Positions 1 through 7,810 of a stretch of 12,474 nt of DNA are shown here, piece after piece. The position numbers and the translations under genes were made by a program. Numbering within the stretch: the stretch's first letter is position 1; each line of letters starts with the position of its first letter. Under the pieces are notes generated by a model. The model did not search any database. It was given only the letters and a program-made list of their open reading frames with translations, and had not been told where the DNA came from. This DNA is from an uncultured Bacilli bacterium (GTDB lineage: Bacteria > Bacillota_I > Bacilli_A > RF39 > UBA660), in NCBI GenBank assembly GCA_947599755.1, contig CANQFO010000030.1, positions 1 through 12,474 of the forward strand, written 5' to 3'.

Positions 1-1704
1 GAATATTTTGTATCATACTATGATTATTATCAACCAGAAGCATATGTACCATCAACAGATACTTATATTGAAAAAGACTCCTCAATAAATGATGAAATCG
101 ATGAACTTCGCCATGCAGCAACATCCGCTTTATTATCAAGAAGAGATGTAATCGTTGTAGCCAGTGTTTCCTGTATTTATGGTATAGGAGAAGTAGAAGA
201 ATATAAAAATAAAATGTTAACACTAAGCATTGGAGATAAAATCGAAAGAAATCAAGTATTAAAAAAACTAGTAGAAATGCTTTATGAAAGAAATGATCTA
301 GATTTTAAACGTGGAACATTTCGTGTTCGAGGAGATGTATTAGAAATTATTCCAGCAAATCAAAATACAACAGGATATCGTATAGAATTTTTTGATGAAG
401 AAATTGATCGAATCAGTGAAATTGATACCCTAACAGGAGTCATTACCAACAATATCAAAAATGTAAGTATCTTCCCCGCAAGTCACTTTGTTGTAAGTGA
501 TGAAAAATTACAAAAAGCGATTGTAAGGATTAAGGAAGAATTAAAAGAACGACTAGAAGAATTAAAAAAAGAAAACAAATTAGTCGCAGCAGAACGACTA
601 GAACAACGAACAAACTATGATATAGAAATGCTACAAGAAACAGGTTTTTGTTCAGGAATAGAAAATTATTCCGCGCCAATGGCAGGAAGAAAAAAAGGAC
701 AAACCCCAACAACCCTAATGGATTTCTTTCCGGAAGATTATTTACTCGTTGTAGACGAATCACATGTAACACTACCACAAGTCAGAGGAATGTATAACGG
801 AGATCGATCACGAAAAATGAATTTAGTAGAATATGGATTTAGATTACCCAGTGCCTTAGACAACAGACCATTAAAATATGAAGAATTTGAAAAAAAGATC
901 AATCAAGCAATTTATGTATCTGCAACACCAGGAGAAATAGAATTAGGATATACGAAAGGAAAATATATTGAACAAATTATTCGTCCAACAGGATTATTAG
1001 ATCCAACCATTGAAGTAAGAAAAACAGAAGGACAAATCGATGATTTAGTAGGAGAAATAAAAGAAAGAATAGAAAAAAACGAAAGAGTACTAGTAACAAC
1101 CCTAACCATTAGAATGTCAGAAGAATTAACCAATTATTTGAAAGAATTAGATATAAAAGTAGCCTACCTTCATTCAGAAATAAAAACCCTAGAAAGACTA
1201 CAAATTATTCATGATTTACGAATCGGAAAATATGATGTTGTAGTAGGAATTAACCTCTTAAGAGAAGGAATAGATATTCCCGAAGTATCATTAATTGCAA
1301 TACTAGATGCAGATAAAGAAGGATTTTTAAGAAGTACCAGAAGTCTAATTCAAACAGTAGGACGATGTGCTAGAAATGCAAATGGCCACGTAATTATGTA
1401 TGGAGACAAAATCACAGATTCCATGCATCAAGCAATAGAAGAAACAAAAAGAAGAAGAAAAATTCAAGAACAATACAATGAAAAAAATGGAATCATCCCA
1501 AAAACGATTCAAAAAGAAATTCGAGAAGTAATCAGTAACACATCAACAGAAAAACAATCCACAAAGAACAAGAAACCAACGAAAAAAGAACTTGCACAAA
1601 CAATAGAAACAATAGAAGAAGAAATGAGAGAAGCAGCCAAAAATTTAGACTTTGAACGAGCAATGGAATTAAGAGATATTTTATTTGAAATGAAAACAAA
1701 ATAA
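1..1704 (+). CDS. uvrB: UvrB, excinuclease ABC subunit B (5'-truncated by window edge)
   Basis: UvrB is the DNA-damage-verifying helicase-like subunit of nucleotide excision repair; it is loaded by UvrA and recruits the UvrC nuclease. The frame is open from base 1, so the gene began before the window. The first residues carry the tyrosine-rich beta-hairpin (YYDYYQPEAY, residues 6-15 here) that UvrB inserts between DNA strands. By its spacing about 86 residues are missing, including the Walker A motif. Also visible are VASVSCIYG (53-61), the DESH Walker B/motif II (252-255), SATP motif III (307-310) and the helicase motif VI QTVGRCARN (451-459). The last ~33 residues form a UVR motif (FERAMELRD), the coiled-coil that contacts UvrA/UvrC. 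Nothing is broken within the 567 residues seen. The internal ATG at 214 is not the start, because conserved UvrB sequence lies upstream of it. Confidence 0.97.
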   Translation, partial: EYFVSYYDYYQPEAYVPSTDTYIEKDSSINDEIDELRHAATSALLSRRDVIVVASVSCIYGIGEVEEYKNKMLTLSIGDKIERNQVLKKLVEMLYERNDLDFKRGTFRVRGDVLEIIPANQNTTGYRIEFFDEEIDRISEIDTLTGVITNNIKNVSIFPASHFVVSDEKLQKAIVRIKEELKERLEELKKENKLVAAERLEQRTNYDIEMLQETGFCSGIENYSAPMAGRKKGQTPTTLMDFFPEDYLLVVDESHVTLPQVRGMYNGDRSRKMNLVEYGFRLPSALDNRPLKYEEFEKKINQAIYVSATPGEIELGYTKGKYIEQIIRPTGLLDPTIEVRKTEGQIDDLVGEIKERIEKNERVLVTTLTIRMSEELTNYLKELDIKVAYLHSEIKTLERLQIIHDLRIGKYDVVVGINLLREGIDIPEVSLIAILDADKEGFLRSTRSLIQTVGRCARNANGHVIMYGDKITDSMHQAIEETKRRRKIQEQYNEKNGIIPKTIQKEIREVISNTSTEKQSTKNKKPTKKELAQTIETIEEEMREAAKNLDFERAMELRDILFEMKTK

Positions 1705-1799
1705 AATCCCCAAAAATTGTGGAAAAAACAAAAACAAAAATGTAAATGAAAAGTAAAATAGAAAAAAATTTTCTAAAAATTCTTCAACAGAAAAAAATA

Positions 1800-1819
1800 T
1801 ATGATATCCTAATATCATA
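1800..1819 (+). other. Small hairpin just upstream of the 1831 gene's ribosome site
   Basis: An 8-bp perfect inverted repeat (TATGATAT / ATATCATA) with a 4-nt loop abuts the AGGAGGA ribosome site at 1819-1825. The left arm also reads as a TATGAT -10 hexamer (1800-1805), but no good -35 lies 16-18 bp upstream. It may be an operator, a translation-modulating hairpin or chance in A+T-rich DNA. Only the symmetry is certain. Confidence 0.35.
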
Positions 1820-1830
1820 GGAGGAAGTAT

Positions 1831-2613
1831 ATGAATAATTCAGAAACAACTCAAATACCACCAGAACAATCTTTCAATCAAAAAAAACCAAAAGGAAACA
1901 AAGGATTGATTATTTTAATTATCATTTTAATTATAGTAATTTTAGGAATGGCAGGATATATTGCCTATGATAAAGGAATTTTATCCAATAATCAAAAAAC
2001 ATCTGAAGCACAAAAAACAGAAGAAGAAAAACCAACAAATGAGAATACTGAGGAAGTAGAAAAACCATTAAATTTATCAAAATGCCTAAATAATAGTACA
2101 GCAACCTACACAAATCCTCAAGAAACGGAAGGAAATTATGGTTTATCAATGCAAATTAATTCCGATCAAAAATCAATAAATCTTAGTATTAATTGGCAAA
2201 TATTTGGTCCATTAAGTGGTGCTACAGCATATGCAAGTGAAATAGAAAATTATCAAATAACTGGATTTTCTAAATCAATCAAATCTACCTTTATTGGTGA
2301 TTTAGGACAAGATGCCATGGGAATTACACTATTTTATTTAATGGAAGACGGAACAGTAGAATATACTCCAATGTTTATAAGAAAAATTGATGGTCAAAAT
2401 AATTCCTATTATGAAACGAATTATACATACGATTATGGAACAGATGGAAGAATTACTGGACAACACTTCGCAACAGCAGGAATGATAAATCAAGTAACAG
2501 ACATTATAAAATTATATACAGCAGATGCCTCAGCACAAGTTGGTTGGAAAACAACCATAGCCGCTAAAAAAGATGGTAGTTTCTATGATTTAGGAAGTAT
2601 CATAAACAAATAA
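1831..2613 (+). CDS. Unrecognised single-pass membrane-anchored protein
   Basis: I do not recognise a family. The 260-residue product has a short hydrophilic N-terminus ending in a lysine-rich patch (KKPKGNK, residues 18-24), one strongly hydrophobic segment (about 25-46), and a Lys/Glu/Thr/Asn-rich low-complexity linker (about 54-80). A roughly 180-residue domain rich in Tyr, Asn, Ser and Thr follows. Positive charge before the helix predicts N-in topology with the domain outside the cell. There is no lipobox; the only cysteine in the outer part is near residue 85. The strong SD AGGAGGA sits 5 nt before the ATG. It lies 126 bp after uvrB and has its own terminator, so it may be co-transcribed with uvrB or be independent, but not with uvrA. 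A surface or sensor-like role is possible; no catalytic motif is visible. Base composition matches its neighbours. Confidence 0.85.
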   Translation: MNNSETTQIPPEQSFNQKKPKGNKGLIILIIILIIVILGMAGYIAYDKGILSNNQKTSEAQKTEEEKPTNENTEEVEKPLNLSKCLNNSTATYTNPQETEGNYGLSMQINSDQKSINLSINWQIFGPLSGATAYASEIENYQITGFSKSIKSTFIGDLGQDAMGITLFYLMEDGTVEYTPMFIRKIDGQNNSYYETNYTYDYGTDGRITGQHFATAGMINQVTDIIKLYTADASAQVGWKTTIAAKKDGSFYDLGSIINK

Positions 2614-2618
2614 TAAAG

Positions 2619-2649
2619 AAAACATTGAAAGATATAATCAATGTTTTTT
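2619..2649 (+). terminator. Rho-independent terminator after the membrane protein gene
   Basis: A perfect 10-bp stem (AAAACATTGA at 2619-2628 with TCAATGTTTT at 2638-2647), a 9-nt loop and a run of six T (2644-2649) begin 5 nt after the TAA stop. It separates the uvrB side from the uvrA operon. Confidence 0.85.
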
Positions 2650-2680
2650 ATTGAAAAAATAAAATGTAATCCCATTTCAA

Positions 2681-2709
2681 TAGTAATTTTTTAAAGATAG
2701 TGTTATAAT
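2681..2709 (+). promoter_or_regulatory. Extended -10 promoter for the uvrA operon
   Basis: A perfect extended -10, TGTTATAAT (2701-2709), stands 17 bp after a weak -35 (TAGTAA, 2681-2686). The predicted transcript start is near 2716, giving a leader of about 50 nt before the uvrA ATG. The perfect TGn motif compensates for the poor -35. I see no SOS-box-like GAAC-N4-GTTC sequence here. A short palindrome (GGTATTTATACC, 2718-2729) lies just after the predicted start. Confidence 0.75.
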
Positions 2710-2766
2710 ATGTCCTAGGTATTTATACCATTTCATCATCAAAAGAAAAAGAAAGGGATGCAGTAA

Positions 2767-5580
2767 ATGGACAAAATAATAATTAAAGGCGCTAGAGAAA
2801 ATAATTTAAAAAACATAGACCTAGAACTACCAAAAAATAAATTAATTGTCATGACAGGATTATCAGGTAGTGGAAAAAGTTCCCTTGCCTTTGACACAAT
2901 ATATGCAGAAGGACAAAGACGCTATGTAGAAAGTCTCTCTGCTTATGCCAGACAATTCCTAGGAGGATCAGAAAAACCAGAAGTAGATAGCATTGAAGGA
3001 TTATCCCCAGCCATTAGTATCGATCAAAAAACAACTTCTAATAATCCTAGATCAACAGTAGGAACCGTAACAGAAATTTATGATTACTTAAGACTTTTAT
3101 TTGCAAGATGTGGAGTTCCCTACTGCCCAAATCACCATATTCCAATAACATCACAAAGCGTAGAAGAAATGACCAACAAAATTCTAGAATATGAAGAAGG
3201 TACCAAAATAATTATTCTATCTCCAGTAGTAAAAGGAGAAAAAGGTACCCATAAAGACACACTAGAAAAATTAAGAAAAGATGGATATGTAAGAGTAAGA
3301 GTAAACGGAGAAATGCTAGATTTAAGCGAAGAAATTACTTTAGAAAAAAACAAAAAAGATACAATAGAAGTAGTAATAGATAGAATTGTTTTAAAAGAAG
3401 AATCAAGAAGTAGATTATTCGAAGCCATAGAAGCCGCAACAAAACTTTCAGGTGGAAAAGTAATCGTTCAAATACTAGGAGAAAACAAAAAAGAAATAAC
3501 ATTCTCAGAACAATTCGCCTGTCCCTATTGCGAATTTTCTCTACCAGAATTAGAACCAAGAATATTCAGTTTTAATGCCCCTTACGGAGCCTGTCCAGAT
3601 TGTAAAGGATTAGGAGTAAAATTACAAATTGATGAAGATTTAGTCATTCCTGATAAAACCCTTAGCATCAATGAAGGATGCATAAAAACATTAAGTGATG
3701 ATCAAGAAGGAATTTATTATAAAAAACTAGAATGCACTTGCAAACACTACAAAATTGATATGAACAAACCATTTGGAAAATTAACCAAAAAGCACCAACA
3801 AATTATCCTCCATGGTTCAGATGAATTAATCAAATTTAATTACGTTACAAAAGGTGGAAATATAATGAATTCTACAGATTATTATGAAGGAATCATCGAT
3901 AACTTAGAACGAAGATATATGGAAACAAGTTCTACCTGGATTAGAGAATGGTTAGAAAATTACATGGTAGAATATGAATGCGATACATGCCATGGAGCAA
4001 GATTAAAAGAAGAAGTATTAGCCGTAAAAATAGACGGAAAAAACATCTACGAAGTAACCTGCATGAGCATCAAAGAATTATTAAAATCATATCAAACATT
4101 AAAATTAACAGAAGAACAAAAACAAATTGCCAATTTAGTATTAAAAGAAATTAATGAAAGATTAACTTTTTTATCCAATGTAGGACTAGAATATCTAACA
4201 CTAAGTAGAAGTGCAGGTACCCTATCAGGAGGAGAAGCACAAAGAATTAGGTTAGCAACCCAAATAGGATCCCATTTAACCGGAGTGTTATATGTATTAG
4301 ATGAACCAAGTATAGGACTTCATCAAAGAGACAATGAAAAATTAATCAAATCCATGCTAGAAATGAGAGATCTAGGAAACACATTAATAGTAGTAGAACA
4401 CGATAGTGACACAATGCTAGCCTGTGACTATTTAGTTGATATTGGACCAGGAGCAGGAGATAAAGGAGGACAAGTAGTTGCCAAAGGAACCCCTCAAGAA
4501 GTCATGAATAATGAAAACAGCATTACTGGAGCTTATTTAAGTGGCAAAAAAAAGATTGAAATACCAAAAACAAGAAGAAAAGGCAATAAAAAATTTCTAA
4601 AAATTAAAGGAGCTTGTGAACATAATTTAAAAAATATTGATGTAGATATCCCACTAGGAACCTTCACTTGTATAACTGGAGTATCCGGAAGTGGAAAAAG
4701 TAGTCTAATCAATGAAATTCTTTGCAAAGAAATATCTTCTAAACTATACAAGTCAAAAGAAAAACCAGGAAAATTCAAAAAAATATTAGGAATAGAAAAT
4801 TTAGATAAAATCGTCGCAATTTCTCAAAACCCAATTGGAAGAACACCACGTTCTAATCCAGCAACCTACACAAGTGTCTTTGATGATATAAGAACACTAT
4901 TTACAACTACCAAAGAAGCCAAAATGTATGGTTTCGAAAAAAATCGTTTCTCATTTAATGTCAAAGGAGGAAGATGCGAAGCCTGTCGTGGAGATGGAGT
5001 CAAAAAAATCGAAATGCATTTCCTACCAGATGTATACGTTCCTTGCGAAGTATGTCATGGAACCAGGTATAACAGAGAAACATTAAACATAAAATATAAA
5101 GGAAAAAACATAGCCGAAGTACTAGATATGAGAGTAACAGAAGCCTTAGAATTCTTTGATAATGTTCCGAAAATAAAACATAAATTACAAGTATTAGAAG
5201 ATGTAGGATTAGGATATATTAAATTAGGACAAAGTGCTCCTACCTTATCAGGAGGAGAAGCAGAAAGAGTAAAACTAGCAAAAGAATTACAAAAAAAAGC
5301 AACAGGAAAAACCCTATTTGTTCTAGATGAACCAACAACTGGTCTACATACAGATGATATCAAACGATTACTTGCAATTTTACAAAAAATAGTAGATAAT
5401 AATGATACAGTAGTAGTAATTGAACATAACTTAGATGTCATTAAAGTAGCAGATTATATTATTGATTTAGGACCAGAAGGTGGAGATGGAGGAGGAAGTG
5501 TAGTCGCAACAGGAACACCAGAAGAAGTGAGCAAAGTAAAAGAATCCTACACAGGACAATTCTTACAAAAAGTACTTTAG
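2767..5580 (+). CDS. uvrA: UvrA, excinuclease ABC subunit A (damage-sensing ATPase)
   Basis: UvrA dimers scan DNA for distortions and load UvrB. The 937-residue product is full length for the family and has the duplicated ABC architecture. Half 1 has Walker A GLSGSGKS (31-38), a zinc module CPYC (252-255) with CPDC (276-279), signature LSGGEAQRIRLA (486-497) and Walker B LYVLDEPS. Half 2 has Walker A GVSGSGKS (638-645), the C-terminal zinc finger CEAC (737-740) with CEVC (760-763) known to govern damage recognition, signature LSGGEAERVKLA (827-838) and LFVLDEPT. All key residues are intact. The ATG at 2767 is set by the AAAGGG ribosome site 9 nt upstream and by N-terminal conservation. It heads a five-gene transcription unit; the next gene's SD overlaps its stop codon. 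Confidence 0.98.
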   Translation: MDKIIIKGARENNLKNIDLELPKNKLIVMTGLSGSGKSSLAFDTIYAEGQRRYVESLSAYARQFLGGSEKPEVDSIEGLSPAISIDQKTTSNNPRSTVGTVTEIYDYLRLLFARCGVPYCPNHHIPITSQSVEEMTNKILEYEEGTKIIILSPVVKGEKGTHKDTLEKLRKDGYVRVRVNGEMLDLSEEITLEKNKKDTIEVVIDRIVLKEESRSRLFEAIEAATKLSGGKVIVQILGENKKEITFSEQFACPYCEFSLPELEPRIFSFNAPYGACPDCKGLGVKLQIDEDLVIPDKTLSINEGCIKTLSDDQEGIYYKKLECTCKHYKIDMNKPFGKLTKKHQQIILHGSDELIKFNYVTKGGNIMNSTDYYEGIIDNLERRYMETSSTWIREWLENYMVEYECDTCHGARLKEEVLAVKIDGKNIYEVTCMSIKELLKSYQTLKLTEEQKQIANLVLKEINERLTFLSNVGLEYLTLSRSAGTLSGGEAQRIRLATQIGSHLTGVLYVLDEPSIGLHQRDNEKLIKSMLEMRDLGNTLIVVEHDSDTMLACDYLVDIGPGAGDKGGQVVAKGTPQEVMNNENSITGAYLSGKKKIEIPKTRRKGNKKFLKIKGACEHNLKNIDVDIPLGTFTCITGVSGSGKSSLINEILCKEISSKLYKSKEKPGKFKKILGIENLDKIVAISQNPIGRTPRSNPATYTSVFDDIRTLFTTTKEAKMYGFEKNRFSFNVKGGRCEACRGDGVKKIEMHFLPDVYVPCEVCHGTRYNRETLNIKYKGKNIAEVLDMRVTEALEFFDNVPKIKHKLQVLEDVGLGYIKLGQSAPTLSGGEAERVKLAKELQKKATGKTLFVLDEPTTGLHTDDIKRLLAILQKIVDNNDTVVVIEHNLDVIKVADYIIDLGPEGGDGGGSVVATGTPEEVSKVKESYTGQFLQKVL

Positions 5581-5589
5581 AGGTGAAAA

Positions 5590-6015
5590 ATGAAAATAGT
5601 AATAAAAGAAAAAGAAAAAATTCGAATCAATCGAATACTGGAATGGTTAATTTATATGCTGGGATATACCCTAGTATTTCTTTTTGTTACCAGTTTTTTC
5701 AAAAGTATCTACATCGACAGTGACCATCTAATTTTTTATTCCATAATAATTGTTTTAATTATTTATTTATTAAATAAAACAATTAAACCAATCTTAGTAA
5801 CATTAACAATTCCCATAACAGGAATTACCCTAGGATTATTTTATCCCTGTATTAATGTTTTTATTTTAAAACTAGTAGATTGGATAATGAGAAGTCATTT
5901 TCAATTAAAAAATATCTATATAGCACTCTTTGTTGCAATATTACTATCAATGATGAACTTTATTATGGAAGAAATCATAAAAAAAATAATAAAGAGGGTA
6001 AAAAGAAATGGATAG
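5590..6015 (+). CDS. yvlD: YvlD-like four-helix membrane protein (phage holin family IV type)
   Basis: This small integral membrane protein has 141 residues and about four hydrophobic segments (near 19-37, 46-62, 74-97 and 108-125) between Lys/Arg-rich termini. The conserved core is IKPILVTLTIPITGITLGLF (65-84), typical of the YvlD / phage-holin-4 family, where a proline-rich hydrophobic motif follows a KP pair. The holin name is only a family label; the cellular role is unknown and there is no lysis gene nearby. The SD GAGGTG overlaps the uvrA stop region, 9 nt separates the two genes, and the 3' end overlaps the lgt start by 8 bp, implying translational coupling. In Bacillus, as I recall, yvlD lies close to hprK-lgt, which agrees with this placement, although hprK is absent here. 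Confidence 0.8.
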   Translation: MKIVIKEKEKIRINRILEWLIYMLGYTLVFLFVTSFFKSIYIDSDHLIFYSIIIVLIIYLLNKTIKPILVTLTIPITGITLGLFYPCINVFILKLVDWIMRSHFQLKNIYIALFVAILLSMMNFIMEEIIKKIIKRVKRNG

Positions 6016-6853
6016 AGTAGCATTAGACTTAGGATTTTTTCAAATCTATTGGTATTCCATATTTATTTTTTTAGGTGGATTAACCGCTTGCATAGTAATC
6101 TATATGGAAAGTAAAAAAAGAGAAATAGAAGAAGAATTTTTAATCAATCTAACATTTAATTCTCTAATACTAGGAATAATTGGAGCAAGACTATACTATG
6201 TACTGTTTAATCTAAATTACTATCTAAAAAATCCAATAGAAATATTACAAATATGGAACGGAGGATTAGCCATTCATGGAGGAATACTAATCGCCTTAGC
6301 ATTTATAATCATATACTGCAAAAAACACAACGTAAATACCTTAAAAATGCTAGATATTATTGTAGTAGGATTAATAATTGGACAAGCAATAGGACGTTGG
6401 GGAAATTTTTTCAATAGTGAAGCCTATGGAAACATAACAACCTATGCAACACTTCACCAAGAAAAAATACCAGAATTTGTAATCAAAGGAATGTATATTT
6501 TAGGAGAGTATAGACAACCAACATTTTTCTATGAATCCGTTTGGTGTCTATTTGGATTTATTGCTATGCTAATAATCAGAAAATACAAATACTTAAAAAC
6601 AGGACAATTAACAGGATTTTATTTAATTTGGTATGGAATCATTCGATTTTTAATTGAAAGAATGAGAGCAGATTCCTTAATGTTAGGACCATTCAAAATT
6701 GCTCAAATTATCTCAATTATTTTTATCATTAGTGGGATAATAGTATTTACTTATTATTTAAGAAAAGACAAAGGAAAAGAAGAAAATTTATATCAAGGAA
6801 AAGAAAAAAGAATACAAAAAGAGGCAGTAGTATATTTTAAGAATAGAGGATAA
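6008..6853 (+). CDS. lgt: Lgt, prolipoprotein diacylglyceryl transferase
   Basis: Lgt transfers diacylglycerol from phosphatidylglycerol to the lipobox cysteine of prolipoproteins, the first step of lipoprotein maturation in the cytoplasmic membrane. The 281-residue length is normal and the protein is strongly hydrophobic with about seven membrane segments. It shows the family pattern: an N-terminal IYWYSIFIFLG, GGLAIHGG with His90, the Lgt signature GRWGNFFNSEAYG with Arg130 and Asn133, QPTFFYE, and RFLIERMR with Arg213 and Glu217, matching the essential Arg/Glu pair of E. coli Lgt. The charged tail after the last helix (about 250-281) is longer than needed. The ATG at 6008 follows AGAGGG at 5993-5998 and lies inside the preceding gene. 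hprK, the usual upstream partner in Bacilli, is missing. Confidence 0.96.
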   Translation: MDRVALDLGFFQIYWYSIFIFLGGLTACIVIYMESKKREIEEEFLINLTFNSLILGIIGARLYYVLFNLNYYLKNPIEILQIWNGGLAIHGGILIALAFIIIYCKKHNVNTLKMLDIIVVGLIIGQAIGRWGNFFNSEAYGNITTYATLHQEKIPEFVIKGMYILGEYRQPTFFYESVWCLFGFIAMLIIRKYKYLKTGQLTGFYLIWYGIIRFLIERMRADSLMLGPFKIAQIISIIFIISGIIVFTYYLRKDKGKEENLYQGKEKRIQKEAVVYFKNRG

Positions 6854-6855
6854 TA

Positions 6856-7809
6856 ATGAATAAAAAGATAACAATATTAGGAGGAGGAACAGGACTTTCC
6901 TATCTTCTAAAAGGATTAAAAAAATTTCCAGTAGATATTACCGCAGTAATTACAGTATCAGATAATGGAAAATCAACAGGAAAATTAAGAGAAGAATTTC
7001 ATACTCCAGCAGTAGGAGATATTAGAAAAGTAATTACTTCTCTTTCAGAAACAGAAGACCCAATCAAAAAATTAATGGAATATCGTTTCAATACATCAAG
7101 TGATCTAGATGGCCATGCAGTAGGAAATTTAATTTTAACCGCAATGTTAGACATTACAGGTTCCCTAAAAGAATCCATCGCTTGTTTAAGCAAATTATTA
7201 GAAGTAAGACACAAAGTATTACCCATATCAGAAGATTCCAATTTAACTCTTATGGGACTAGATATAGAAGGAAATATTATAGAAGGAGAAGAGCAAATTA
7301 CCAAAGCACACCGTGAGTTTCAAAAAATCTATTATAAGGAAGAACCAAAAGTATTAAAAGAAGTAATAAATGCCATAGAAGAAGCTGATTTAATCATATT
7401 TAGTATGGGTAGCCTATATACAAGTATTTTACCAAATATTATTTGTAAACAAACCAAAAAAGCAATAGAAAAAAGTAAAGCGCCAATCATGTATTTATGC
7501 AATGCAGTAACCCAACCAGGAGAAACCGATAATTTTACTGTAAGTGATCACGTAAAATTATTAAACAAATATCTAGATCACAAAAAAATTTCTGTAGTAA
7601 TTGCCGGAAATACCAAAATAGATGAAAAAATTGCGAAAAAATATGAAACCGAAGAACATAAATCTCCCATTCCAATTGACTATGAAAATATAGAAAAAAT
7701 AGGAGTAGAATTAATTGAAGAAGACTTAATTATTGTAGAAGACAACGTACTAAGACATAATAGTTTAAAATTAAGTAATATAATATTTTCTTATTTAATG
7801 AGGCGATAA
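6856..7809 (+). CDS. yvcK: YvcK/CofD-like family protein (gluconeogenesis factor, UDP-sugar binding)
   Basis: YvcK proteins bind UDP-GlcNAc and in Bacillus are needed for growth on gluconeogenic carbon sources and for normal cell-wall and shape control. The 317-residue product matches the family: N-terminal nucleotide-binding loop LGGGTGLS (8-15), TVSDNGKSTGKLREEF (33-48) in place of the usual DDGGSSGRLR motif, VGDIRKV with Asp55, GHAVGN (86-91), SLYTSILPN (186-194) and TQPGETDNF. The loop normally reading GPGSLYTS is SMGSLYTS here (Ser183, Met184). It starts 2 nt after lgt with SD AGAGGA inside the lgt end, and ends 1 nt before whiA. The yvcK-whiA pairing is conserved in Gram-positives; rapZ, often directly upstream, is absent. 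Confidence 0.93.
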   Translation: MNKKITILGGGTGLSYLLKGLKKFPVDITAVITVSDNGKSTGKLREEFHTPAVGDIRKVITSLSETEDPIKKLMEYRFNTSSDLDGHAVGNLILTAMLDITGSLKESIACLSKLLEVRHKVLPISEDSNLTLMGLDIEGNIIEGEEQITKAHREFQKIYYKEEPKVLKEVINAIEEADLIIFSMGSLYTSILPNIICKQTKKAIEKSKAPIMYLCNAVTQPGETDNFTVSDHVKLLNKYLDHKKISVVIAGNTKIDEKIAKKYETEEHKSPIPIDYENIEKIGVELIEEDLIIVEDNVLRHNSLKLSNIIFSYLMRR

Positions 7810-7810
7810 A

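Noticed and set aside
1760..1774. An AGAAAA/TTTTCT hairpin after uvrB as a uvrB terminator
   Set aside because: A six-pair stem that is nearly all A-T, with no T-run after it. No convincing terminator exists between uvrB and the next gene.
2758..2766. A two-codon mini-frame ATG CAG TAA abutting the uvrA start
   Set aside because: The only SD-like bases touch this ATG directly, which is too close for initiation, whereas they are correctly spaced for the uvrA ATG.
5055..5441. A 128-codon minus-strand open frame inside uvrA, and other antisense frames of 65-101 codons inside uvrB, yvcK, whiA, the kinase and gap
   Set aside because: They lie wholly within strongly conserved plus-strand genes, have no family motifs and consist of low-complexity Ser/Leu/Phe-rich translations expected from reversed A-rich codons.
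5590..6015. A prophage holin, implying a phage remnant
   Set aside because: The family name is historical. The sequence matches the chromosomal YvlD type, no phage genes are nearby, and its position in the uvrA-lgt neighbourhood is conserved.
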